NCBI RefSeq assembly: GCF_014252955.1 | Contig: NZ_JACMIA010000001.1 | Coordinates: 2,068,258-2,132,257 of the forward strand | DNA from: Stappia sp. 28M-7 | GTDB lineage: Bacteria; Pseudomonadota; Alphaproteobacteria; Rhizobiales; Stappiaceae | Length of the DNA: 64,000 bases | Direction of reading: 5' to 3' | Part shown: positions 44,445-52,856 of the stretch, piece by piece | Layout: the number at the start of each line of letters is the position of its first letter | Position numbering within the stretch: position 1 is the first letter of the stretch | The notes under the pieces: model-generated | Databases searched by the model: none | What the model was told of the DNA's origin: nothing | What the model saw: the letters and a program-made list of their open reading frames with translations, nothing else | Translations under genes and position numbers: made by a program

Positions 44445-45120
44445 CCCCGGGGCACGCGAAGCGCGACCCGGGGCCTGTTGGTTGCCAGAGCGGCGACGAG
44501 GACACGCCGATGCGCGCCCACGCCCCGCCTGTCGTCCCGGACGGCGCACGCTTTTGCGCACCACCCTCTCGGTTCGTCATCCCGGACGGCGCGTTAACGC
44601 CGAGCCGGGATCGGAGAGCTGGGAGCCCGTCGACAGCGCTCCCGAACACCACCGCAGACACCGTGCCTCTCCGGTTCCGGGTCGCGCTGCGCTTGCCCGG
44701 AATGACGCCATGAGAGGTTGGGGCGACAAGGCGCCCGCCAAGGGTGCCAATGGTTCCCGGTTCTGCGCTTCGCTTGACCGGGATGACATCCTAAGAGGGA
44801 GGCGCGGCCTCGCATCCTCTCTGCCGTCACCCCGGACGAGCATCGCGAGATCCGGGGCCCATTCGTTCCCAGAGCGGCAGCGAGGACACCGAAACCTCTC
44901 CTTCGTCATCCCGGACGGCGCGTCGGCGCCGAGCCGGGATCGGAGAGCCGGGGGCGCATGAGGTGCGCTCCGGATTTATGCAAAGACCGCCGCGGCTCGC
45001 CGGTCCCGGATCGTCGGCCTTCGGCCTCGTCCGGGAAGACGCCAGACAGAGGCATTCCACCTGATGCCGGCTAAGGGTGCCATTGGGTCCTAGTTCTGCG
45101 TCTCGACCGGTATGGCATCC
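44445..45120. repeat. Array of extragenic palindromic repeats
   Basis: Most of the 792-base gap between the COG0523 gene and znuA consists of palindromes with CCGG-type arms. Clear units with arm coordinates: 44445-44473, 44579-44611 (ATCCCGG/CCGGGAT), 44675-44702 (TTCCGGG/CCCGGAA), 44755-44783 (TCCCGGT/ACCGGGA), 44825-44859, 44908-44940 and 45004-45036; weaker ones lie near 44531 and 45091. The unit at 44825 is nearly identical, inverted, to the one at 1158. Spacers share phrases such as CCAGAGCGGC-GACGAGGACAC. No convincing gene is inside. Confidence 0.85.
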
Positions 45121-45139
45121 CCTTGCGGAAGGCTCAGCC

Positions 45140-46201
45140 TCAGCCGTTGCCGCCAAGGCACTGTTCCATCGAGCTGGCCAGTCCGTCGATCAGGCCGAAA
45201 TAGAGGTCCGGCCCGTCGGCGAGTTCCGCGCCCAGCGGATCGAGGACGCCCGAGCGGGCAGCGGTGCCCTCGGTCACCACCTGGATCAGCTTCGGTTCGA
45301 ACTGCGGTTCGGCGAAGACGCAGGTCGCGCCCAGCTCGCCGATGCGGGCCTTGATCTCGGCGACCCGCTCTGCACCCGGCATCACTTCCGGGCTGACGGT
45401 GATCGAGCCCGAGGCGGTCACGTCGAAACGCTTCTCGAAATACTGGTAGCCGTCGTGGAAGACGATGAAGCCCTTGCCGCGCAGCGGCGTCAGGCGGGCG
45501 TCGATGTCGGCGCGCATCGTCTCGATGCGCTCGACGGTCTTTGCCGCATTGGCCTCATAGGCGGCGGCGTTTTCCGGGTCGGCTTCCGACAGGGCCTCGG
45601 CGATCTCGTTCACCATGGCCTTGGCGTTTTCCGGGTCGAGCCAGATATGCGCGTCGAAGGCTCCGTGCGCGTGCCCGTGGCCGTCAGCGTCTCCATGGTC
45701 GTGACCATGCGCCTCGGCCGTCTCGTGCTTCTCGTCATGATCGTGGCCCGCATGGTCGTCGTGCTTGTCCTCGTCATGGTCGGCATGCCCGTGCTCGCCC
45801 CCATGCTCGCCCCCATGGTCCCCATGATCATGCGCCTCGAACGCGCCGCCCTCGCGGAAGGGGAGCTTGACGAGGCCGTGCGCGTCGATCAGCTCGACGG
45901 ACTTCGCGCCGGTGCCGATGGTCTCGACCGGCTTTTCCAGGAAGGCTTCCAGCTCGTGGCCGATCCAGAAGATCAGGTCGGCATCCTGCAGCGCCCGCGC
46001 CTGCGAGGGGCGCAGGCTGTAGGTGTGCGGCGATCCGGCGCCCTCGATGATCAGCTGCGGTTCGCCGATGCCCTGCATCACCGAGGCCACGAGCGAATGG
46101 ACCGGCTTGATCGAGGCCACCACCTTTGGTGCGGCATGCCCTGCGGCACTCGTCGCAACCAGCAGCGAGGCGGACAGCAGCAGTGTGCGGGCAAGCGTCA
46201 T
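45140..46201 (-). CDS. znuA: Zinc ABC transporter substrate-binding protein ZnuA
   Basis: ATG 46201 follows GGAG by six bases and starts a signal peptide (MTLARTLLLSASLLVATSAA); the more distal ATG at 46225 touches a Zur box and is less likely. Mature protein of the cluster A-I family: zinc ligands expected at His in GSPHTYSL, His in GAFDAHIWLDP, and His in FIVFHDGYQYFEKRF. Between the first two is a long His/Asp/Glu-rich loop (EAHDHGDHGGEHGGEHGH and on) typical of ZnuA and thought to collect zinc. Divergent from znuC with two Zur boxes between. Confidence 0.95.
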   Translation of the reverse strand: MTLARTLLLSASLLVATSAAGHAAPKVVASIKPVHSLVASVMQGIGEPQLIIEGAGSPHTYSLRPSQARALQDADLIFWIGHELEAFLEKPVETIGTGAKSVELIDAHGLVKLPFREGGAFEAHDHGDHGGEHGGEHGHADHDEDKHDDHAGHDHDEKHETAEAHGHDHGDADGHGHAHGAFDAHIWLDPENAKAMVNEIAEALSEADPENAAAYEANAAKTVERIETMRADIDARLTPLRGKGFIVFHDGYQYFEKRFDVTASGSITVSPEVMPGAERVAEIKARIGELGATCVFAEPQFEPKLIQVVTEGTAARSGVLDPLGAELADGPDLYFGLIDGLASSMEQCLGGNG

Positions 46202-46224
46202 GATCGTCTCCGTATCGGCTGACA

Positions 46225-46260
46225 TGTTATAAGATTACATTGTTGCGTTACGCTATAACG
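46225..46260. promoter_or_regulatory. Two Zur boxes in the znuA/znuC divergent region
   Basis: TGTTATAAGATTACA (46225-46239) and CGTTACGCTATAACG (46246-46260) each match GTTAT-N3-ATAAC with one mismatch and lie about two helical turns apart, suited to repression of both divergent transcripts. The remaining sequence to 46389 is the znuC leader. Confidence 0.75.
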
Positions 46261-46389
46261 TGTGAGATACAGGCGGGCAAGCCCCCTGTTGGACCTCTGC
46301 CGAAAAATCTCCCGCATTGCGATACGGGGCGGACTTGCCCACCGCGCGGGGGCGTTGGAGGATGGCTGCGTGAATCAGGATCCAGCTTC

Positions 46390-47295
46390 ATGTTGACGAC
46401 CACAACGAGGCCCGCCGGCGAGGATCTCGTCCGCCTCACAGGTGCCGGCGTGTACCGCGACGGGCGCTGGCTGGTGCGCGGCGTCGATCTCGCCGTGCGC
46501 CGGGGCGAGATCGTCACCTTGATCGGGCCGAACGGCTCGGGCAAATCCACCACGGCCAAGACCGCGCTCGGGCTCATCGCTCCGAGCGAGGGCCAGGCGG
46601 AGCGCTGCCCCGGCCTTGCCGTCGGCTATGTGCCGCAGAAGCTCAGCATCGACTGGACGTTGCCGCTCACCGTCGAGCGGTTCCTCTCGCTCACCGGCCG
46701 CATTTCCTCGCGCGAGACCGATCGCGTGCTGGAGGCGACCGGCATTCCGCATCTAGGCCGCGCCGAGATGCGCAATCTCTCCGGCGGCGAATTCCAGCGC
46801 GCGCTGCTGGCCCGCGCCATGGCCAGAAAGCCCGACCTTCTCGTCCTCGACGAGCCGGTGCAGGGCGTCGACTTTTCCGGCGAGGTCGCCCTTTACGATC
46901 TCATCCGCCGCATCCGCGACGACATCGGCTGCGGCATCCTGCTGATCTCGCACGACCTGCATGTGGTGATGGCGGCGACCGACCATGTCGTCTGCCTCAA
47001 CGGCCATGTCTGCTGCCAGGGCGCGCCGACGGCGGTCGCCTCCAGCGAGGCCTACAAGCAGCTGTTCGGCGCCCGCGCCGATGCGACGCTCGCCGTCTAC
47101 GAGCACAATCACGACCACACCCATCTGGAGGACGGGCGGGTGCTGCATGCCGACGGCAGCATCACCACGCATTGCCATCCGGACGACGGTCACCACCACC
47201 ACGACCACGATCATCACCACCACGATCATGATCACGACCATGATCACGGGGCAGGGGGCGCTGCCGCATCCCCGGCCGGAGGGCGCCATGCTTGA
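46390..47295 (+). CDS. znuC: Zinc ABC transporter ATPase ZnuC with His-rich tail
   Basis: 301 residues from ATG 46390; earlier in-frame starts would overlap the Zur box. Walker A GPNGSGKSTTAK, Q-loop YVPQKL, signature LSGGEFQRALLARAM, Walker B LLVLDEPVQGVD, switch His in SHDLHVV. The last 60 residues carry VYEHNHDHTHLEDGRVLHAD, then a run of alternating His and Asp, an intracellular zinc-binding tail seen in several alphaproteobacterial ZnuC. The end overlaps znuB by eight bases. Confidence 0.94.
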   Translation: MLTTTTRPAGEDLVRLTGAGVYRDGRWLVRGVDLAVRRGEIVTLIGPNGSGKSTTAKTALGLIAPSEGQAERCPGLAVGYVPQKLSIDWTLPLTVERFLSLTGRISSRETDRVLEATGIPHLGRAEMRNLSGGEFQRALLARAMARKPDLLVLDEPVQGVDFSGEVALYDLIRRIRDDIGCGILLISHDLHVVMAATDHVVCLNGHVCCQGAPTAVASSEAYKQLFGARADATLAVYEHNHDHTHLEDGRVLHADGSITTHCHPDDGHHHHDHDHHHHDHDHDHDHGAGGAAASPAGGRHA

Positions 47296-48130
47296 CGACT
47301 TTTTCCTGCGCGCCCTGATCGCCGGCGTCGGCGTCGCCCTCGTTGCCGGGCCGCTCGGCTGCTTCGTCGTGTGGCGGCGGCTCGCCTATTTCGGCGACAC
47401 GCTTTCGCATGCCGCGCTCCTCGGCGTGGCGCTCGCCTTCCTGATGCAGGTCAACATCACGCTGTCGGTCTTCGCCGTCTCGGTGATGGTCTCGCTGGCG
47501 CTGCTCGGCCTGCAGCGGCGGGCTTCGCTGTCCTCGGACGCGTTGCTCGGCCTGCTCGCCCATTCCTCGCTGGCGCTCGGCCTCGTCGCGCTCGCCTTCA
47601 TGAGCTGGGTGCGCATCGACCTGATGGGTTTCCTCTTCGGCGACATTCTCGCCGTGTCGAAGTTCGACATTCTCGCCGTCTATGTCGGCGGCGCCGCGGT
47701 GCTGGCCGTGCTGGTGATGATCTGGACGCCGCTCTTTGCGGCGACGATCAGCCGCGAGCTGGCCGAGGCAGAGGGCTTGCGCCCCGACCGGGCCAACCTG
47801 ATATTCATGATCCTGCTGGCGACCGTCATCGCCATCTCGATGAAGATCGTCGGCGTTCTGCTGATCACGGCGATGCTGATTATTCCCGCGGCCACCGCGC
47901 GCCGACTGTCCGGCGGGCCGGAGCAGATGGCCGTCATCGCGGCCCTTGTCGGGGCTATTGCGGTGGTCGGCGGCTTGTTCGCCTCGCTGGAGTGGGATAC
48001 GCCGTCGGGGCCGTCCATCGTCGTTGCGGCGCTGGTGCTGTTTCTCGCCAGCCTGTCGCCCTTCGCCGAGAAGCTGCCGAAGCTGTTCGGCCGGGATGAA
48101 AAGGGCTCGCGCCCGGGGGAAGCCAAGTGA
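47288..48130 (+). CDS. znuB: Zinc ABC transporter permease ZnuB
   Basis: 280 residues with about eight hydrophobic helices; ABC-3 family (cluster 9). Recognisable: LGCFVVWRRLAYFGDTLSHA near the start, LGLLAHSSLALGLVALAFM, ISRELAEAEGLRPDRANLIF (coupling loop) and KIVGVLLITAMLIIPAATAR. It forms the membrane channel with ZnuC. The next gene, zur, starts 13 bases later. Confidence 0.94.
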   Translation: MLDDFFLRALIAGVGVALVAGPLGCFVVWRRLAYFGDTLSHAALLGVALAFLMQVNITLSVFAVSVMVSLALLGLQRRASLSSDALLGLLAHSSLALGLVALAFMSWVRIDLMGFLFGDILAVSKFDILAVYVGGAAVLAVLVMIWTPLFAATISRELAEAEGLRPDRANLIFMILLATVIAISMKIVGVLLITAMLIIPAATARRLSGGPEQMAVIAALVGAIAVVGGLFASLEWDTPSGPSIVVAALVLFLASLSPFAEKLPKLFGRDEKGSRPGEAK

Positions 48131-48143
48131 TGAGGACCAGTCG

Positions 48144-48551
48144 ATGAGCGGAGAAACCCTGTCCGGCCTGACCCGCAACCAGACGCTGGTCCTGTCGGCA
48201 CTGGAGCGCGCCGGCGCGCCCTTGAGCGCCTACACCATCCTCGACCAGCTGCGCGAGGAGGGCTTCCGCGCTCCGCCGCAGGTCTATCGCGCGCTCGACA
48301 AGCTGGTGGAAATGGGCGCCGTGCACCGGCTGGAAAGCCTCAACGCCTTCGTCGCCTGCCGCCATCCCGACTGCGAGGGCCACGAGACCGCCGCCTTCGC
48401 CATCTGCGAGACCTGCGGACAGGTCCGCGAGCTCAACGACGCGCATCTTGCCCACCACCTGCGCGATCTTGCCGGCAAGGACGGGTTCGTCGTGCGCAAG
48501 TCGACGGTGGAGCTGCGCGGCACCTGCGCAACCTGTCTGGCTGCTGCCTAA
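48144..48551 (+). CDS. zur: Zinc uptake regulator Zur (Fur family)
   Basis: 135 residues. Winged helix around LSAYTILDQLREEGFRAPPQ and VYRALDKLVEMGAVHRL, then the dimerisation domain. Structural zinc Cys pairs are CETCGQ and CATC at the end; sensing residues include His of CRHPDCEGH. Placement in the znuCB operon identifies Zur rather than Fur or Mur. It should autoregulate through the boxes ahead of znuC. Confidence 0.93.
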   Translation: MSGETLSGLTRNQTLVLSALERAGAPLSAYTILDQLREEGFRAPPQVYRALDKLVEMGAVHRLESLNAFVACRHPDCEGHETAAFAICETCGQVRELNDAHLAHHLRDLAGKDGFVVRKSTVELRGTCATCLAAA

Positions 48552-48590
48552 GACAGGCAGGAATGTCTGGCTGCTGCCTGAGGCGGGGCC

Positions 48591-49412
48591 TCAGCGCACC
48601 GCCGCGGCCGGTCCCGCCGCCTGCGGCAGGATGAAGGGAATCTCGCCCGCCGGTACCGCCGACACCCGCAACGGGTGGTCGAACGCCTCGGACACCAGCC
48701 GGTCGGTGATGACCTCTTTCGGTGTTCCCTGCGACAGCAGCCGGCCGCTTTTCATCACCAGGATATGGTCGGCGTAAAGCGCCGTCAGGTTGAGGTCGTG
48801 CAGCACCGCGACGACGCCGCCGCCGGCCCGCGCATAGTCGGCCGCGACATCCATGATCAGGATCTGATGGCGGATATCGAGGCTGGAGATCGGCTCGTCG
48901 AGGAACAGCCAGCGCGGCACCCCGTCCGGGCAGGGCTCCCACACCTGGCACAGCACCCGGGCGAGCTGCACCCGCTGCTGCTCGCCGCCCGACAGCGAGT
49001 GGTACTCGCGCGCGGCAAAGCCGTCGAGATCGACCCGCTCCAGCGCCTCGGCGATGCGTCGGTGCGGCGAGCCGGCAGGGAGCACGCCGCGGCGGATGCC
49101 GAGCCGCACCACTTCGGCGACCGTCAGCGGAAAGGTCAGGCTGGCATGCTGCGGCAGCACCGCGCGCAAGCCGGCCAGCGCCTCCGGCGGCAGGTCGTCG
49201 ACCTCAACGCCGTTGAGCCGCACCCGTCCGCTATGGGGCAGCTCGCCGGTCACCGCCTTCAGCGTCGTGCTCTTGCCCGAGCCGTTCGGCCCGACGATCA
49301 CCGTCACCTGGCCGGCCTTGGCCGCGAAGGAGACATCGCGGACGATGGGCGTGCCGCCCAGCGACACGTGCAGCGCCTCGATCTCGAGAGTGTCGTTCGC
49401 AGGCGTGGTCAT
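48591..49412 (-). CDS. hmuV: Haemin ABC transporter ATPase HmuV
   Basis: 273 residues from ATG 49412 (ATGA overlap with hmuU). Walker A GPNGSGKSTTLKAVTGEL, signature LSGGEQQRVQLARVL, Walker B WLFLDEPISSLD and switch AVLHDLNLTALYAD are those of the HmuV branch. It powers haem import across the inner membrane. Last gene of hmuSTUV. Confidence 0.94.
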   Translation of the reverse strand: MTTPANDTLEIEALHVSLGGTPIVRDVSFAAKAGQVTVIVGPNGSGKSTTLKAVTGELPHSGRVRLNGVEVDDLPPEALAGLRAVLPQHASLTFPLTVAEVVRLGIRRGVLPAGSPHRRIAEALERVDLDGFAAREYHSLSGGEQQRVQLARVLCQVWEPCPDGVPRWLFLDEPISSLDIRHQILIMDVAADYARAGGGVVAVLHDLNLTALYADHILVMKSGRLLSQGTPKEVITDRLVSEAFDHPLRVSAVPAGEIPFILPQAAGPAAAVR

Positions 49413-50524
49413 GAGGTGATCAGCCCTTTCCGCCGCAGCAGGATCCACAGGAAGAACGGCGCGCCGGCGAGCGCGGTGAGAATGCCGATGGGCAGCTCCG
49501 CCGGGGCGACGATGGTGCGGCTCACCGTGTCGGCGAGGATCAGGAGGCTGCCGCCGAGCAGGGCGCAGGCAGGCAGCAGGAACCGGTGGTCCGGGCCGAT
49601 GGTCAGCCGCAGCAGGTGCGGCACGACGATGCCGACGAAGCCGATGCCGCCGCTGACCGCGACGGAGGCGCCGGTCGCCGCCGCCACCGCGACGATGGCG
49701 ATCCGCTTCAGCCGCTGCACGCGGATGCCCAGATGCCCGGCCGCTGCCTCGCCCAGCACCAGGGCGTTGAGCCCGCTTGCCAGGAACGGCACGCCGACCA
49801 GCACGATCGCGATGATCGGCCCCGCCGCCAGGATCTTCTCCCAGTTGGCGCCGGCCAGCGAGCCGAGCCCCCAGAAGTTGAGATCGCGCAGCTGCTGGTC
49901 GTCGGCGACGAAGACCAGAAGGCCCGTGGCAGCCCCCGCCAGCGCCGCCAGCGCGATGCCCGCCAGCAGCATCGTCGCGATGGAGGTCATGCCGCCGCGC
50001 GTGCCGATCCGGTAGAGCGCGAAGGTGGTTACGAGCCCGCCGAGAAACGCCGCCAGCGGCAGCGCGTAGATGCCGAGCACGGCAACCACCGGCGCCAGCG
50101 TCGTGGTGCCGAGCACGATCATCGAGGCGGCGCCCAGCCCTGCGCCGGCCGACACGCCGACGATGCCGGGATCGGCGAGCGGATTGCGGAACAGGCCCTG
50201 CATCACCGCGCCGGACACCGCCAGCGCCGCGCCGATCAGCGCGCCGAGCAGCACGCGCGGCAGCCGCACATCCATCAGCACGATCCGGTCGCGCAGCTCC
50301 GAAGGACTGGCCGCCTCGCCCTGGCCGAACAGCCCGTTGATGGCCGTCGACAGGCTGATCTGCAATGCGCCGGTGGTCAGGGAGAACAGCATCACCGCGA
50401 CAAGCAGCACGGCGAGGCCGGCGATCACCAGCCGTGCCAGCGGCTCGCGATCGCCAAGGCGCGCCCGGGCGGCCACCCGCTCGGGCAGCAGCCGTTCGGA
50501 CAGGGACGAGGTGGTCAGGCTCAC
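49409..50524 (-). CDS. hmuU: Haemin ABC transporter permease HmuU
   Basis: 371 residues, FecCD family, with a cytosolic N-terminal 30 residues and ten helices. Motifs: LMDVRLPRVLLGALIGAALA, FRNPLADPGIVGVSAGAGLG, GIGFVGIVVPHLLRLTIGPD and the ending LPIGILTALAGAPFFLWILL. Fifteen bases separate it from hmuT. Haem specificity is taken from neighbours. Confidence 0.94.
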   Translation of the reverse strand: MSLTTSSLSERLLPERVAARARLGDREPLARLVIAGLAVLLVAVMLFSLTTGALQISLSTAINGLFGQGEAASPSELRDRIVLMDVRLPRVLLGALIGAALAVSGAVMQGLFRNPLADPGIVGVSAGAGLGAASMIVLGTTTLAPVVAVLGIYALPLAAFLGGLVTTFALYRIGTRGGMTSIATMLLAGIALAALAGAATGLLVFVADDQQLRDLNFWGLGSLAGANWEKILAAGPIIAIVLVGVPFLASGLNALVLGEAAAGHLGIRVQRLKRIAIVAVAAATGASVAVSGGIGFVGIVVPHLLRLTIGPDHRFLLPACALLGGSLLILADTVSRTIVAPAELPIGILTALAGAPFFLWILLRRKGLITS

Positions 50525-50539
50525 GGGGCGCGCCTCCTT

Positions 50540-51436
50540 CTACAGGCCCATGTCGGCCAGCTCCGCCGACAGGTCGCGCACGGCAGCGCCGGTGCGCGGG
50601 CCGAAGCCGATCAGGTAGAGGCCGTCCATCTGGATCAGCCGCTTGTTCTGCCCGGCCGGCGTCTGGGCCAGCGCGGCATTGGCGAACACCTGCTCGGCGG
50701 AGGCGGTGTGGCCTTCGCCGCGGCTGATCATCAGGATCACGTCGGGGGCAGCGGCGATCAGCGCTTCGTCGTTGATCTGCTTGTAGCCCTCGAACACGCC
50801 CATGGCGTTGGTCGCGCCGGCCATCTCGATGATGCCGTTGGCGGCCGTGCCCGTTCCGGAAGCGAGGATCCGCCCGCCGTTCATCGACAGGATGAAGAGC
50901 ACGCGCGCATCGCGCCCGCGCGCCTTCGCTTCAGCCACCGCCGCGTCCAGTTCCGCGCCCACCTGCTCGGCGAGCTTCGCCGCCTTGTCGCCCGCGCCGA
51001 TCGCCTCGCCCACCTTCTCGATCTTGCCGAGAATGCCGGCGCGGTCGAAGGTCTCGGGCACTGCGACGTAGGGCACGCCGGCCTCGCGCAGCACGGCGAG
51101 CGCCTCCGGCGGGCCGCTGCCTTCCAGCATCAGGATGGCGTCGGGCCGCACGGACAGCACGCCCTCGGGCGAAAGCGCGCGCATGTAGCCGACATCGGGC
51201 AGCTCGGTGGCCGCGTCCGGGAAGCCGCTGGTGGAGTCGCGCGCCACCAGCCGGCCTTCCTCGCCGAGCGCATAGACGATCTCGGTGACCGAGCCGCCGA
51301 TGGAGACGATGCGCTGCGCGCCCGAGATGTCTCCGGCCTCTTCGGCAAAGGCCGGGGAGGCGGGCAGGGTGAGCACCGCCGCAAGCGCGATGCGGCGAAG
51401 CGCGCGGCCGAGCGGCCGTTGGGAAAGAAGGGTCAT
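50540..51436 (-). CDS. hmuT: Haemin-binding periplasmic protein HmuT
   Basis: About 298 residues from ATG 51436, giving a clean signal peptide (ALRRIALAAVLTLPASPAFA); GTG 51463 overlapping the hmuS stop is an alternative. Class III binding protein with IVSIGGSVTEIVYALGEE, the haem-ligand Tyr probably in DVGYMRALSPEG, the backbone helix and ILMISRGEGHTAS in the second lobe. It hands haem to HmuUV. Confidence 0.92.
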   Translation of the reverse strand: MTLLSQRPLGRALRRIALAAVLTLPASPAFAEEAGDISGAQRIVSIGGSVTEIVYALGEEGRLVARDSTSGFPDAATELPDVGYMRALSPEGVLSVRPDAILMLEGSGPPEALAVLREAGVPYVAVPETFDRAGILGKIEKVGEAIGAGDKAAKLAEQVGAELDAAVAEAKARGRDARVLFILSMNGGRILASGTGTAANGIIEMAGATNAMGVFEGYKQINDEALIAAAPDVILMISRGEGHTASAEQVFANAALAQTPAGQNKRLIQMDGLYLIGFGPRTGAAVRDLSAELADMGL

Positions 51437-51459
51437 GATCCGTCCAGGCTTGTCGTGTT

Positions 51460-52521
51460 TCACTCGGCGGCGACGGTCTCAGGGCGCGCCAGCCCCTCGA
51501 CCAGCTCGCGCCAGTCGGTGCGCTCGACCTTGCCTTCCTTGCGCACGCCGAAGAACTGGATGATCAGCGTGCCGTCGGCGTCATAGGCCTCGATGGAGGT
51601 CACATGGCCGTCGCTGGTCGGCTTGCGCACGGCCCAGGCCTCGGTGATGTGGTCGGTGCGCAGGTGCAGGTGAAAACCGGGATCCATCACGTTGATCCAG
51701 GGGCCCATCGGCGCGATCTTGGCGATGGGTCCGGAATGGATCTGGATGCAGCCGCGATTGCCGACGAAGCACATGATCGGCTGGCCGCTGTCGGCCGCCG
51801 CCTGCATCATTTGCGGCACCGCGCCCTCGGCCAGCGGCCAGGCATAGTCGTCGCCGGCAAGATTCAGCGCGTTCAGCCGGTGCAGGTCGAGGTCGCGCAG
51901 CATTCCGTGGAACTGGTGCGTGTCGGTCAGCGCCTGCCAGCGCTCGCGCAGCGCGTCTTCCTTGTCGCGCTCCAGCGCGGGCCGCGCGGAGATCTCGGCC
52001 GGCGTCACCTCGCTCAGAAGACCCGGCTCCTGATCGTCGGCCAGCAGGCTCTCCACCAGCGCGTTCCAGGCCGCCATGTCGGTGCCGGGGCGCGTATGCA
52101 CCTTGTGCACCGCATCGCCATGGGCGTCGAAGAACTGCAGGCTGTGCCGCTCCACGCCGTCCTCGCCGGTCTTGGCGACGGCAAAGCCGTGCACCCACAC
52201 GGTCGGGAACATGCGCGTGTCGATGTCCGCGCCCAGCATCATTGCGGCGCGCTTGCCGGGCACGAAGCGGTCGTAGACGCCGATCTTCTCGTGCACCGCG
52301 CTCTCGTTGCGGGTCAGCGCCATGACTTCGCCGACGCCGCCCAGACCCTTGAAGATCTCGTCGAAGCGGATCTCGATGCGGCTGACGCCCAGCCCGCAGA
52401 AGGCGGAGACGAATTCCGCCTCGCTCAGCTCCAGCATGCGGGCGAGGTCGCGCTCGCGCATCTTGGGGTTCTCGGCGCGCATGCGGCGGACGTGTTCGTA
52501 ATCGGTAGTTTCGCGAGTCAT
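51460..52521 (-). CDS. hmuS: Haem-degrading/haem-trafficking protein HmuS (HemS/ChuS family)
   Basis: 353 residues from ATG 52521. Two HemS-like repeats: about 1-175 (ESAVHEKIGVYDRF, MLGADIDTRMFPTVWVHGFA) and 190-345 (QFHGMLRDLDLHRLNAL, CFVGNRGCIQIHSGPIAKI, LHLRTDHITEAWAVRKPT). A conserved His in each half binds haem. It accepts imported haem in the cytosol and opens or passes it on. First gene of the operon; IRO-like boxes lie upstream. Confidence 0.94.
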   Translation of the reverse strand: MTRETTDYEHVRRMRAENPKMRERDLARMLELSEAEFVSAFCGLGVSRIEIRFDEIFKGLGGVGEVMALTRNESAVHEKIGVYDRFVPGKRAAMMLGADIDTRMFPTVWVHGFAVAKTGEDGVERHSLQFFDAHGDAVHKVHTRPGTDMAAWNALVESLLADDQEPGLLSEVTPAEISARPALERDKEDALRERWQALTDTHQFHGMLRDLDLHRLNALNLAGDDYAWPLAEGAVPQMMQAAADSGQPIMCFVGNRGCIQIHSGPIAKIAPMGPWINVMDPGFHLHLRTDHITEAWAVRKPTSDGHVTSIEAYDADGTLIIQFFGVRKEGKVERTDWRELVEGLARPETVAAE

Positions 52522-52733
52522 GGGGTCACCTTGTTGCAAGCGGCCGTGCCGCGATCCGCGCCTGGCGGTCTCGCGCCCATACGGGCCGGTCGTGTTCGAC
52601 CTGGGCTTGCACCTTTCCCGGAAGGCTCCGGGTCCGGCGCGGCTCTGCGCGCCACCGCGGTTTTCCGGTGGAAAGGCTGTGCTGGCTAAGGTGCCGAACG
52701 GGTTGCCTGTGATCGGATCGCCGATCTCATACT

Positions 52734-52786
52734 TGACTCAATTACTCATGTTTTGTAACGACATCAATACCTGAGCAAGTTTCTCA
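52734..52786. promoter_or_regulatory. Two IRO-box-like sites between hmuS and the haem receptor
   Basis: TGACTCAATTACTCA (52734-52748) and TGAGCAAGTTTCTCA (52772-52786) both fit TGA-N9-TCA, the iron-rhizobial (IRO) box bound by RirA in Hyphomicrobiales and relatives. They lie in the 335-base divergent gap and could control both directions. The GC-rich left half of the gap is the hmuS leader; no hemP-like small gene was found. Confidence 0.65.
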
Positions 52787-52856
52787 AGTTTTATCAACAT
52801 TCGACGAGCAAGCAAGCGCATGCCAGCGAGCGATCGAGCACGATTGGAGATGTCAA

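Noticed and set aside
44482-44961. Open frames within the palindrome array
   Set aside because: Translations consist of repeat-derived Arg/Pro/Gly/Ser segments; explained by the repeats.
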